64,000 nucleotides of DNA from Candidatus Poribacteria bacterium (GTDB lineage: Bacteria > Abyssobacteria > SURF-5), in assembly GCA_016215705.1 (NCBI GenBank), contig JACRIR010000003.1, positions 3,178 to 67,177 of the forward strand, in the 5' to 3' direction. Of this stretch, positions 26,280 through 35,046 are shown in pieces. Under the pieces are notes generated by a model. It did not search any database, was not told where the DNA came from, and was given only the letters and a program-made list of their open reading frames with translations. The position numbers and the translations under genes were made by a program. How positions within the stretch are numbered: position 1 is the stretch's first letter; each line of letters begins with the position of its first letter.

Positions 26280-26952
26280 AGCGCAGGACAAGCTCTTACA
26301 GAAAATCCTTGCAAAGGCCGGCTCGCCCGCATACGGCGCATACAGAGGCGTGGCATCCTCGTTTACCCTTGAGCATACCGGGCCCCAGGTTCTCCTGATC
26401 ACAAGCAGCATACGAGGCGAGGGCAAAACCGCGACCGCTCTCAATCTCGCATTTCACCTTGCGAAGTCAGGCAAGAAAGTGCTCCTGGTGGATGCGAATG
26501 TGTTCAGCCCGCGACTTACCGAAATTCTGGGTCTTCAGAGCTCCGCCGGACTCGTCGACGCAGTCACGGACGCGACCCCTGTTCTGCAAGCGATAAATGC
26601 GCTCCCCGATCTATCCCTGGATGCTATGGGCAGCGGCGCCGTCGCGAACGTCGAACCGCTGAAGGTTTTTTGCTCGGAGACATTCAAAGGACTTCTCAAG
26701 GATGCAAAGGCAATATACGATCTGGTGATCCTCGATGCGCCCGCGGTTGCGGTCTCGATGGACTCCTTGCATCTTTCCGATGAAACAGACAAGATTATTT
26801 ATGTTGTGGCGCCCGAGATGCTCACAAAGCGGCAACTCTTATGGGCAAAGGCTGAGCTCGAAAGGTTCTGGAAGAAAGAATTGCGGCTCTTATTGAACCG
26901 ACATTCTGAGCCGATTCCTCGCTTCCTCTCCAAGCTGGTGTGGGGAGGCTGA
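26272..26952 (+). CDS. CpsD/CapB-like P-loop ATPase with degenerate kinase motifs
   Basis: A 226-residue protein from GTG 26272. It has a Walker A-type SSIRGEGKTATALNLA (45-60) and Walker B VILDAP (152-157), as in BY-kinases and MinD/ParA relatives. The A' motif that should read DxDxR is VDANVFSP, so the second Asp and the Arg are missing, and there is no C-terminal tyrosine cluster. It is therefore probably an ATP-dependent regulator of the Wzz partner rather than an autophosphorylating tyrosine kinase. Overlap with the Wzz gene shows translational coupling. Confidence 0.82.
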   Translation: MREAQDKLLQKILAKAGSPAYGAYRGVASSFTLEHTGPQVLLITSSIRGEGKTATALNLAFHLAKSGKKVLLVDANVFSPRLTEILGLQSSAGLVDAVTDATPVLQAINALPDLSLDAMGSGAVANVEPLKVFCSETFKGLLKDAKAIYDLVILDAPAVAVSMDSLHLSDETDKIIYVVAPEMLTKRQLLWAKAELERFWKKELRLLLNRHSEPIPRFLSKLVWGG

Positions 26953-27032
26953 GGAAACATCGTTTTGAAGGCACAGCCAGGAATCCATCCGACAAATCGT
27001 TTTATTGGCTTGAACTAGTGGAGGTGATAGTA

Positions 27033-28805
27033 ATGCAGAAATTATTTTTCTCATTCGTTTGCTTCCTGCTTGCTTTAATCGTTATTTCCTGCATCGGGAA
27101 AGAAGTCTCCGTTGCAGCCGAGCGTGGCGTCGAACAGGCAGACCCACGAACTCGATATCAAAACGCAAAGGAAGAGTACTTGCGGCTGAAGAACGCCGGG
27201 TACGATGTCTCGAGTGTGACCGAACTGCTTCCATCTATGAAAGAGGCCGTGGAAGCCAGAAATTTCAGAGAAGCGAACAGAATATTGACAGAGGCGGAGA
27301 CGAAGCTCGCGGAAATCGAAAAGCAAGGCTCTTCCGCAACCGGGACCGGTATTGCGCCTTCGACGGAGTCCGTGAAGATGGCAGCGCGGAAGTTCGAGCC
27401 TGTTCGGATAGCTCCGAATTTCGGGTTCGGCGTCGAGTATACCGATGAAGGACTGGCGCGCACCTACCGTGAAATGGGCGCCAATTGGGCCAAAATACCA
27501 CTCGTGGACTGGGGCCGGGTAGAACCGGAAGCTCCGCGCGGCAGTGTCCACAGGTATGAATGGAAGAAACTTGATGGACTCGTCAAGGAGTATCAATCCC
27601 AAGGGTTCAAATTGACCGTGGTGCTCAAGGCGCGAAGCAAATGGGGCTCGACCCCCGTGCAGAAGGAACATGCGGCGACTCTCGGTTATCCGAGCACGCC
27701 CCCGAAACCTGAATACTGGGACGCCTATGCCCGGTTCATATCCAGTATCGTGGAAAGATACGATAATGACGGCGTCGACGATATGCCGGGACTCAAGTCG
27801 CCCATATCATCGTACGAAGTAGAGTCCGAGGCTCAGCACAACCTCTACTGGCAAGGGACCATCGAGGACTATGTAAAGGTTTTGAAGACAACGTATCAGG
27901 CGGCAAAAAAAGCCGATCCGAACGTGAAAATCATACTTTCGGGCTTGAGCTTCGGCGACCTGTTCGACGATCAGGCCCCAAGCCATCTCGTCGAACAGAA
28001 AGTCGAGAGCTTCCCGGCTCAGAAACAAGGATTCCTCAAGCACTCGCTCGGTTTCATCAAGGAAACCCTCAAAGCAGGGGACTACTTTGACGAGGTCGAA
28101 TTCCACTATTTGAACGACTACAGAGGCGCATACGGCGAGGCCGAGTTCATTCGGTCAGAGATGCGCCGCAACGGCTATGAGAAACCGATATGGGCTGGCG
28201 ACGCCACAGCGGCCCCGTTCCTGATACCTACCCCCTTCAGCATGCACCCGTTCATGTCTCCTGAGACAGGCGCATCCGTGTATGGAGAGATTGCGAATCC
28301 AAGGGGGCAAAAACATGATGAAACCATGACGTGGTATCTCGGCGAACAAGCGAAGATACTCGTCAAGAAGTTTGTGGCCGGAATGGAAGTCGGCCTGCAT
28401 GGAATCATGATGGGCAACACGAAGGACTGGATCGGTTTCCAGGACAGGAATTTCGTGTACCAGGGACTCATCGATGCAAACAAGAAACCCCGGCCCGCCT
28501 ACTATGCGTACAAGATGCTCATCGAGAAACTGAAAGACGCAGAGACTCTCGAACGGCTCCAAAATCCGCCAAACGTATATGCATATCGCTTTTCGCGGAA
28601 GGGAAAGAGTCCCGTGTATGTGGCGTGGGCCGAAGAGAAAGATACCCTTGTAACGCTGCCGATCTCAACAAAGGAGGCTGCCGTCACCCGCACTCCGACA
28701 AGCCTGGCCAAGAAGGGGCCGAACATTGAAAAGATGCAGGCGAAAGAGGGCGCTCTGAAGATAACGATAGGCTCCGCGCCTGTCTTCGTCGAAGAAGTTC
28801 GGTAG
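27033..28805 (+). CDS. PslG-like clan GH-A glycosidase lipoprotein, with altered nucleophile site
   Basis: The start is ATG at 27033 after GGAGGTGATAG. The 590-residue product has a lipoprotein signal ending VISC20, a helical hairpin-like segment (40-100), then a TIM barrel (about 128-500): FGVEYTDEGLARTYREMGANWAK, YEVESEAQHNLYW, VEFHYLNDYR, KPIWAGDATA. In GH39/PslG-type enzymes the acid/base Glu is in an NE pair; here E266 follows Ser. The nucleophile Glu position after KPIW appears as D390. It may be a glycosidase that trims the nascent chain, as PslG does, or a catalytically weak relative. Its place after the Wzz/CpsD pair supports a biosynthetic, not scavenging, role. Confidence 0.75.
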   Translation: MQKLFFSFVCFLLALIVISCIGKEVSVAAERGVEQADPRTRYQNAKEEYLRLKNAGYDVSSVTELLPSMKEAVEARNFREANRILTEAETKLAEIEKQGSSATGTGIAPSTESVKMAARKFEPVRIAPNFGFGVEYTDEGLARTYREMGANWAKIPLVDWGRVEPEAPRGSVHRYEWKKLDGLVKEYQSQGFKLTVVLKARSKWGSTPVQKEHAATLGYPSTPPKPEYWDAYARFISSIVERYDNDGVDDMPGLKSPISSYEVESEAQHNLYWQGTIEDYVKVLKTTYQAAKKADPNVKIILSGLSFGDLFDDQAPSHLVEQKVESFPAQKQGFLKHSLGFIKETLKAGDYFDEVEFHYLNDYRGAYGEAEFIRSEMRRNGYEKPIWAGDATAAPFLIPTPFSMHPFMSPETGASVYGEIANPRGQKHDETMTWYLGEQAKILVKKFVAGMEVGLHGIMMGNTKDWIGFQDRNFVYQGLIDANKKPRPAYYAYKMLIEKLKDAETLERLQNPPNVYAYRFSRKGKSPVYVAWAEEKDTLVTLPISTKEAAVTRTPTSLAKKGPNIEKMQAKEGALKITIGSAPVFVEEVR

Positions 28806-28814
28806 CGTTTCTTT

Positions 28815-30134
28815 ATGAAAGAGAGACACCATTGGACACTCGATGAAATCGTAATGGTGCTTATCTTCTTCGTGATTCCTTTCGACAGGGCCGTGAAGAT
28901 CGTGACAATCGGAGACACGGTATATATCACCGCCACGAAAATCCTTATACTAGTTGCGATTTCCGCATGGTTTATCCGATGCCTTCTTAGCAAAGAAGTC
29001 GGACTCGCCACGCTTTTTTTTGAGAAGCTGACCAACATCATGATGGTGGCCTTCCTGCTGGTTTCCTTCATCTCGGTCATTCAGGCGCGCAGCTACGGCG
29101 AGTTTACAAAAGAGATGATCCAGAGGGTGAGCCTGATAACATTTGCGCTCCTGATTATCGGCGTGATCAAGAGTCGCAGAGTACTGATGTTCGCCGTCTC
29201 GGCCATGATTATTGGCAGCGTGTTCGCCTCGTTGGCGGGAGTCTACGAATTGATAACCCAAAAGGCGATCCTCGAGGTCGAAGTGAGCGGCAGAACAGAA
29301 CTCATGCGGACGCCGGAAGGCGGATTCCGGATTCAGGGATTCTCGGGTGACGCCGACAATCACGTTTCCAATATGGTTATGTTCTTCGGTCTCGCCTTGG
29401 GCCTTTTCTTCTTTGCAAAGACGAAGAAGATAAAAGCTGCTTTGCTCATCGTACTGATGCTGCTCCTCGTAAATATTGTCGGTTCGGCCTCGAGAGGAGG
29501 GATGCTCGCGTTTCTCGCTTGCATAGCCGTCTTCTTTGTCTACTTTCGATCTCGATGGAAACCGCTGATAGCCGGGGCAGCGTTCCTGGTCGCGATTGCG
29601 GTCTATTGTCTCATGTCGCTTATGAGTTCCGTGGCCACCATCGAGAGGTTTTCAGAAAAGAGCCTTGGCGGTCCCTCGATAAAGTTCAGGATGCAACAGG
29701 CGCAAATAGCTCTCACAATGGCGAGCGACCATCCGATCATGGGACTGGGAACGGGCGGGTATCTCGAGGAGCTTCATCGTTACAGACATCGTGCAAACGC
29801 GACCAAGTACGTCCCGAGCGAGCCCGTGGAACTGCACCTCACATACCTCGGAATCCTGGCAGAAAACGGCATTATTGGACTTGCTGTCTTTGCGACGCTG
29901 ATCTTTTCCGTCGTGTGGAATCTTCATTCGACCTCACGCGGTTCGCGCGACGACTTCTTTCACCTCATGGGGGCCGGGAATTTGGCATCGTTCATAGGCT
30001 TTCTCGTTATCCTATTGTTCTTGCCCAGTTTTCCCAACGAGATCGGCTGGATGTTGATGGCCCTTTCTGTTATACTAGCCACAATCAGGTTTGAGAACAG
30101 TCCTTCAGAAACTCCCCTTTACGAAGTTTCCTAA
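28815..30134 (+). CDS. O-antigen ligase/polymerase family membrane protein (Wzy/WaaL-type)
   Basis: A 439-residue protein with about eleven hydrophobic spans and the Wzy_C region: SASRGGMLAF near 230, HPIMGLGTGGYLEELHRYRH near 310 and the large loop ending EPVELHLTYLGILAENGIIGL. These are the family hallmarks of enzymes that polymerise or ligate lipid-linked glycans in the periplasm. It starts nine bases after the glycosidase stop, so it is in the same operon. Polymerase versus ligase cannot be told from sequence, but the Wzz neighbour favours polymerase. Confidence 0.88.
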   Translation: MKERHHWTLDEIVMVLIFFVIPFDRAVKIVTIGDTVYITATKILILVAISAWFIRCLLSKEVGLATLFFEKLTNIMMVAFLLVSFISVIQARSYGEFTKEMIQRVSLITFALLIIGVIKSRRVLMFAVSAMIIGSVFASLAGVYELITQKAILEVEVSGRTELMRTPEGGFRIQGFSGDADNHVSNMVMFFGLALGLFFFAKTKKIKAALLIVLMLLLVNIVGSASRGGMLAFLACIAVFFVYFRSRWKPLIAGAAFLVAIAVYCLMSLMSSVATIERFSEKSLGGPSIKFRMQQAQIALTMASDHPIMGLGTGGYLEELHRYRHRANATKYVPSEPVELHLTYLGILAENGIIGLAVFATLIFSVVWNLHSTSRGSRDDFFHLMGAGNLASFIGFLVILLFLPSFPNEIGWMLMALSVILATIRFENSPSETPLYEVS

Positions 30135-30145
30135 TTGTCCCGATC

Positions 30146-30223
30146 ATGGAACCGATTCGTATCTTGCAAGTGTCATATGCCGAGGATCAGGGATTCATTG
30201 AAACCGGCGACGGAGTCGAGTGA
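30146..30223 (+). CDS. 25-codon mini-ORF resembling a GT4 N-terminus
   Basis: The frame MEPIRILQVSYAEDQGFIETG resembles the first strand and glycine loop of GT4 glycosyltransferases, then stops with a TGA that abuts the ATG of the real GT4 gene (TGAATG). It may be a remnant of a former or duplicated gene, or a coupling leader peptide. Confidence 0.35.
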   Translation: MEPIRILQVSYAEDQGFIETGDGVE

Positions 30224-31369
30224 ATGAAGGTTCTGCATGTCTTTGGCGGCGGAGTGAGAAGCGGCGTGGAGTCATATGTTCTCGCTATCGCCACGGGACT
30301 GAAGGGGCAAGGCATCGAACATGTTCTCGCGCCGCTCAGGGATGGACCGTTCATCTCGGAGGCTGAAGGTCTGGGATTGAGAGTCCGAAAGGTAAACAAG
30401 AAATTCAAAGGAGACCCTCTTACCATCTATAGGCTGCGCAAAATCATCAAGGATGAGCAAGCCTCAATTGTCCATACAAATGCAGAAAACGGCAATCTCT
30501 ATGGCCGATTGGCTGCCGCAATGGCAAAAACGCCGAGGGTCGTGTCAACAATTCACACTTTCTATGATGAGACATTGCGGGACAGGTACCGATCAGAATG
30601 GGTTCGAAATCTTATCTACCGCCAAGACTTGCTTACTTCAAGGACCTGTGATGCCCTCATCACTGTTAACGCCGCAATCAAAGAACGCCTTGTCATGCAC
30701 GGCGTCGCAAAGGAAAAGATAGTAGTCATCCCTAACGGAATAGGCCCAAGCCGTTACGAACACTATGAAAAAGAAGTGACGCAGGTTTCTGCGCTCCGGG
30801 CCAGACTCGGCATAGCGGGCGACGAAATGGTAGTGGGAACAGTGGCGAGGCTATCACCCGTAAAGAATGTGGCCGCCTTAGTGCTTGCCGGCAAATCAGT
30901 TACAGATAGACTGCCCAAGGCCAGATTTGTCATAGTCGGCGACGGTCCCCAAAGACAACGCCTCGAGAAATTAGCATCGAGTCTCGGTGTCACAAGCCGT
31001 CTCATTTTCGCGGGTTGGCAAGAAGACATAAACCAATTCCTCTCAATCATGGATGTGTTTGTGATTACTTCGCTCATCGAGGGTTCGTCTTTTGCCATAC
31101 TCGATGCAATGGCCCTCGGCAAACCTGTCATAGCGACCAATGTGGGCGGGAATCCGGAATTGGTTGTGGATGGAGAAACAGGGCGCCTCGTCCCCTTCAA
31201 TGACATCGACGCCCTGACAAGCAGTATAGTTGAAACCCTTACGAACAAGGATAGAGCTGCGAGAATGGGGCGCGCGGGTAGAGAGCGAGTGCAAACGCAT
31301 TTCCGGCTGGATCAGATGCTCGAAAAGACTGAAACCCTTTATCGCATGGTTATGAAATCCTGGCAATGA
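30224..31369 (+). CDS. Glycosyltransferase family 4
   Basis: A 381-residue GT-B enzyme. The N-terminal domain starts MKVLHVFGGGVRSGVESYVL; the C-terminal nucleotide-sugar domain has GTVARLSPVKN, IVGDGPQRQRLEKL, FAGWQEDI and EGSSFAILDAMALGKPVIATNVGGNPE. The EX7E motif is E-x7-D here (ILDAMA instead of ILEAMA), a tolerated variation. It transfers a sugar from a nucleotide donor in the cytoplasm during repeat-unit assembly. The start codon abuts the preceding mini-ORF. Confidence 0.92.
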   Translation: MKVLHVFGGGVRSGVESYVLAIATGLKGQGIEHVLAPLRDGPFISEAEGLGLRVRKVNKKFKGDPLTIYRLRKIIKDEQASIVHTNAENGNLYGRLAAAMAKTPRVVSTIHTFYDETLRDRYRSEWVRNLIYRQDLLTSRTCDALITVNAAIKERLVMHGVAKEKIVVIPNGIGPSRYEHYEKEVTQVSALRARLGIAGDEMVVGTVARLSPVKNVAALVLAGKSVTDRLPKARFVIVGDGPQRQRLEKLASSLGVTSRLIFAGWQEDINQFLSIMDVFVITSLIEGSSFAILDAMALGKPVIATNVGGNPELVVDGETGRLVPFNDIDALTSSIVETLTNKDRAARMGRAGRERVQTHFRLDQMLEKTETLYRMVMKSWQ

Positions 31370-31377
31370 ACTTCCGA

Positions 31378-31583
31378 AAACAATGCTACGACTGGGAGAG
31401 TAACGTCAATATGCGCCCCTGTAAATGACCGCACGCGAATGTCATTCTGAGCGAGGCGAAGAATCTCCACGAAATGCAATAAACAATGCTACGACTGGGA
31501 GAGTAACGTCAATATACACCCCTGTAAATGACCGCACGCGAATGTCATTCTGAGCGAAGCGAAGAATCTCCACGAAATGCAAT
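31378..31583 (+). repeat. Tandem duplication, two 103-base units
   Basis: Two nearly identical units (31378-31480 and 31481-31583) start AACAATGCTACGACTGGG and end GAAATGCAAT, differing at only a few bases. Each ends with an ATTCTGAGCGAAGCGAAGAATCT repeat. An inverted third copy of that repeat lies at 31602-31627. The 31370-31705 gap holds only repeats. Confidence 0.85.
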
Positions 31584-31645
31584 GGCCTGAAAGCAGGGAC
31601 AAGATTCTTCGCTTCGCTCAGAATGACGGGTATCGTCGGAAAACC

Positions 31646-31692
31646 CCCTTAATTCGTGGACACCATGCCGCATGGTGTCCACGAATTAAGGG
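31646..31692 (+). repeat. GGGGACACC-type palindromic repeat 3
   Basis: A perfect hairpin with 23-base arms (31646-31668, 31670-31692); core GTGGACACCATGC, outer arm CCCTTAATTC. A G-to-T change in the core is matched by the complementary change in the other arm. Confidence 0.8.
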
Positions 31693-31705
31693 AAACTAAA
31701 CGAGA

Positions 31706-33319
31706 GTGCCACAGAGGATATTTGGCGTGATTCTTGCTCAAAAATCGACCTCTATGATTGCTTCCCCCGAAAAGCCGTCGAATCGAAAAATCGCCGCAGG
31801 GATCATCTTCCTTTCTGCTACGAGGCTTCTCAACGCCTTTGTAGCGCTCCTGAGTCTGGTGCTAATCGCAAGAAGATTCGGCGCGAATGTCGAAACGGAC
31901 GTCTTTTTCATGGCGCAACTCATACCCACAATAGTCGGGAATTTGGGCAAAGTGGTCGTCAACGTGTCGTTCATACCCGCCTTCACCGAGGCTCTCCATG
32001 AGGAAACCGAAGAGAAGGCATGGAGATTCGCCAGCAATTCTTTGAATATGTTTCTTGTCGGCACAATTGCCTTGTCCGGTCTCTATCTCGGCCTTGCGGG
32101 GACAGGGCTAAAGGCGCTGACATTCTTTGGTGTTTCGCGGGTTCAGGGAGTGACCTCCGACTTCATGTTTTTCACGCTCCTTATCTTGCCGATCATCGTG
32201 TTGAATCCGGTGTTCGGCGTTTGGGAAAGCATCTCCTTCTCGAAGAAGGAATATGTCTTGTGCGGTATCGCGAGCCTCTTCGTAGGGACGTGCGAAATGC
32301 TGAGCATCATACTGTTCAGCGACCGATTCGGCCTGAAAGTGGTCGTCCTCGGGATTTCTTTGGGTTATCTGCTTCAATTGCTCGTGATTCTGCCGAAATT
32401 CTGGGACAAGCGAAAGTATTTCGGCCCGTCTTTGAGCCTCAGATATCCGAGAACCAATAGAATCTTTACGCTAATGCTTCCAGCCCTTTATGGCGTATGT
32501 CTCTCGCAGATCATGGTGGCCGCTGACTGGTTCCTGGCGTCAACGCTTGGAGAGGGCCGGGTAACAGCGTTGATTTGCGCCACAAGATTGGCATATTTTG
32601 TCCCTGGCTTCTTTGCAGTGTCCGCGATTATCCCGCTCCTGGGCAAGTTCTCGGAGTTCATAGTGCAAAAGGACGATGAGGGCCTCAAAGGAATTATGCT
32701 GCAAATAGTGCGGTTGATCTTCTTAATGATCGCGCCTTTCTGTGTTTGGATCGCGATCACCAGCGGGCAGTTGACGCAGTTTCTCTATGCTAGGGGAAAG
32801 TTCAGCGCTGAGGCGACCGAGATGGTTCGCTCGATGCTTTTCTTCATGGCGCCCGCTATCTTCTTTCTGTGCGTGAGCACTGTCTTCAGACAGGTCCTCC
32901 TCCCGATGAGACGGATACGATTCGTATTGGCCGAGGGGACATCCTTCGTGCTGTTGCATATCCTATTGAGCGTTATATTGATGCGATATATGGACGTCGT
33001 AGGCATTGCCGCCGGGACATCGATTGCTGCGGCCTATGACACCGCCGTCCTCATTTACTATTTCCGCAGAGAAAAGGGAGGTTTTGCGGCAAGAGGAACA
33101 ATCCTTTTCTTCTCCAAGATACTCTTTGCTTCTTCGATCATGGGCATCGGAATATGGATGCTTTCATCAAGCTTCGGAAGATTATTCGCTCAAGGGGGAG
33201 ATGCTCGCCAATTCATCTACATCTTATCAAATGCATCTGTGGCAGGACTACTGTACCTGACCCTGGCGGCGCTTGTTGGGGCACTGAACCTCAGGCAGCT
33301 CTTCAAGATGGTCGGCTGA
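31706..33319 (+). CDS. MurJ/Wzx-type lipid-linked oligosaccharide flippase
   Basis: A 537-residue polytopic protein with about 14 spans of the MOP superfamily, MurJ branch: ATRLLNAFVALLSLVLIARRFG, DVFFMAQLIPTIVGNLGK, SFIPAFTEAL. GTG at 31706 is the longest start; GTG at 31727 has AGAGGA eight bases upstream and ATG at 31754 is also possible. In a polysaccharide locus it most likely flips the undecaprenyl-linked repeat unit; a housekeeping lipid II flippase is less likely. A palindromic repeat follows its stop. Confidence 0.88.
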   Translation: MPQRIFGVILAQKSTSMIASPEKPSNRKIAAGIIFLSATRLLNAFVALLSLVLIARRFGANVETDVFFMAQLIPTIVGNLGKVVVNVSFIPAFTEALHEETEEKAWRFASNSLNMFLVGTIALSGLYLGLAGTGLKALTFFGVSRVQGVTSDFMFFTLLILPIIVLNPVFGVWESISFSKKEYVLCGIASLFVGTCEMLSIILFSDRFGLKVVVLGISLGYLLQLLVILPKFWDKRKYFGPSLSLRYPRTNRIFTLMLPALYGVCLSQIMVAADWFLASTLGEGRVTALICATRLAYFVPGFFAVSAIIPLLGKFSEFIVQKDDEGLKGIMLQIVRLIFLMIAPFCVWIAITSGQLTQFLYARGKFSAEATEMVRSMLFFMAPAIFFLCVSTVFRQVLLPMRRIRFVLAEGTSFVLLHILLSVILMRYMDVVGIAAGTSIAAAYDTAVLIYYFRREKGGFAARGTILFFSKILFASSIMGIGIWMLSSSFGRLFAQGGDARQFIYILSNASVAGLLYLTLAALVGALNLRQLFKMVG

Positions 33320-33326
33320 ATCGGCT

Positions 33327-33373
33327 CCCCTTAATCGGGGACACCATGCAGCATGGTGTCCCCGATTAAGGGG
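33327..33373 (+). repeat. GGGGACACC-type palindromic repeat 4
   Basis: A perfect hairpin with 23-base arms (33327-33349, 33351-33373), core GGGGACACCATGC, outer arm CCCCTTAATC; it lies eight bases after the flippase stop. Confidence 0.8.
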
Positions 33374-33500
33374 TTTGGAACGGTTTTTGCTTGTGAATGC
33401 GGAGAGAATATGGTTTAATAGAATCGGCGCTCACAAGGCATTCTTTTCCTGCGATTGTGAGCGCCGGAAATTTTGATTGCTTGAAAGGGGCATAGATACA

Positions 33501-35012
33501 TTGAGTACGCGACAGGTAACAAACAATAAGGTTGTCCTCATTTTTCCTAAATTGGAGAGACCCCGGGCCGGCAGGCTGCATTTCTTGCCTCTGTCAGTGC
33601 TGGCGCTCGGGACCGTAGCCAAGAGAAAGGGCTATGATATCCGGATAATCGATTCGCGCGTCGAAGACAGCTATGAAGACTCTATCAGCCGGATCGAAGC
33701 CGAACCCATTTGTTTTGGTATCAGCGCCATCATCGGTTATCAGGTGACAGAGGGAGTTGAAATAGCGAAGGCCATTCGGAAACGGTTCCCCAAAACTCCT
33801 ATCGTATGGGGCGGCTGGTTCTCGACAATGCTGCCGGAGCTAACCGTGAAAAGCCAGTATGCCGATATTATCGTCAGGGGACAAGGAGAGACCACTTTTC
33901 TGGAACTACTGGACTGCCTGTCTCAGTCCAAGTCCCTAGCGGGAGTGCAGAGCCTCACGTATAAAGAAAACGGCAACGTCGTCCATACGCCGGATCGCCC
34001 ACTGGAAGACCCGACCACATTCCCTCCTCCCGATTATGAATTGATCGATCTGTTCAGATACAATTCAGTCCAGAATCAGAGCATAAACTACCAATCAAGC
34101 AGAGGATGTCCGTTCCGATGCAAATTCTGCTGCACGCCGGAGCTCTACGGACGCTCATGGAAGGGGCTGGAACCTAAACGCGTTCTTGACGAACTGGAGT
34201 ATCTGGCTTCAAAGTATAAGATCAACCATATAGAGTTCGCGGACGACAACTTCTTCAATTCCAAAGAGCGGGCCGCGCAAATCCTAACAGGGATGCTCGA
34301 GCGCCGCATAAATCTGACCTATACGGCCACCGTCCGAATAAATCAATTGATTAAGTTTGATGCCGCGATGTTTGACTTGATCAAACGCACCGGCTGCAAG
34401 ACCTTGTACGCGAGCTCTGAGTCTGGAACCGACAAGATTCTGAAAGTAATCCAGAAGGACATCACAGTCGAGCAAATCCGGAAGATGGCTGAACTGTTCG
34501 CCCGCTACAAAATCCCCGTGCGAACCACCTTCATGGTTGCCCTGCCGGAAGAGACTCACGAGGACCTGAAAGGCACTCTTCGCCTGAGCAAAGAACTCAC
34601 TGAAATCAACAAGGATATTGACGTCTATTATTCCTTCTTCCTGCCACTCCCCGGAACCGTCTTCTTTGATGACGCTAAAGCCCAGGGGTTGGTAAAGGAA
34701 CCAGAAACACTCGAGGGATGGGCAAAATGCGTCCCCACCGATCAGAGACAGTTCTGGCTTTTCCTCACAAAGAGTGACAACCTTTCGACAGGGAAACGAT
34801 ACGGCGTCAAAAGGGTCGCATTCTATTTCTGGTTCGGGCATTTTCCCCGGTTTGCACGGTTCATATCGATAAACAGGTTGTTCACTCCTTTGAAACTCTT
34901 GAGGAAAGTGTGCGCATATCGTTTTGACCACGACATTTATGCGTTCCCAATCGAATGGTGGATTTTCCGTCTCATCTGGAACACGAAATTACTGCTTTTC
35001 GAGAAGAACTGA
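33501..35012 (+). CDS. B12-binding-domain radical SAM protein
   Basis: The start is TTG at 33501 with AAAGGGG ten bases upstream, giving 503 residues. Residues 10-150 form a cobalamin-binding-like domain (LSVLALGTVAKRKGYDIRIID, VWGGWFSTMLPE, IIVRGQGE). The radical SAM barrel follows with CxxxCxxC as C203-C207-C210, plus EFADDNFF and SSESGTDKIL. The C-terminal third has FFLPLPGT. It resembles class B radical SAM methylases and related enzymes (BchE and hopanoid types). In this locus it probably methylates or rearranges a lipid or sugar precursor, but the substrate is unknown. Confidence 0.88.
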   Translation: MSTRQVTNNKVVLIFPKLERPRAGRLHFLPLSVLALGTVAKRKGYDIRIIDSRVEDSYEDSISRIEAEPICFGISAIIGYQVTEGVEIAKAIRKRFPKTPIVWGGWFSTMLPELTVKSQYADIIVRGQGETTFLELLDCLSQSKSLAGVQSLTYKENGNVVHTPDRPLEDPTTFPPPDYELIDLFRYNSVQNQSINYQSSRGCPFRCKFCCTPELYGRSWKGLEPKRVLDELEYLASKYKINHIEFADDNFFNSKERAAQILTGMLERRINLTYTATVRINQLIKFDAAMFDLIKRTGCKTLYASSESGTDKILKVIQKDITVEQIRKMAELFARYKIPVRTTFMVALPEETHEDLKGTLRLSKELTEINKDIDVYYSFFLPLPGTVFFDDAKAQGLVKEPETLEGWAKCVPTDQRQFWLFLTKSDNLSTGKRYGVKRVAFYFWFGHFPRFARFISINRLFTPLKLLRKVCAYRFDHDIYAFPIEWWIFRLIWNTKLLLFEKN

Positions 35013-35046
35013 CCACTTCAGGCAAGTGTGGCCGGAGAAACTTACA

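Noticed and set aside
31378-31583. CRISPR-like tandem repeats
   Set aside because: Only two 103-base units with no spacers and no cas genes; a plain tandem duplication.
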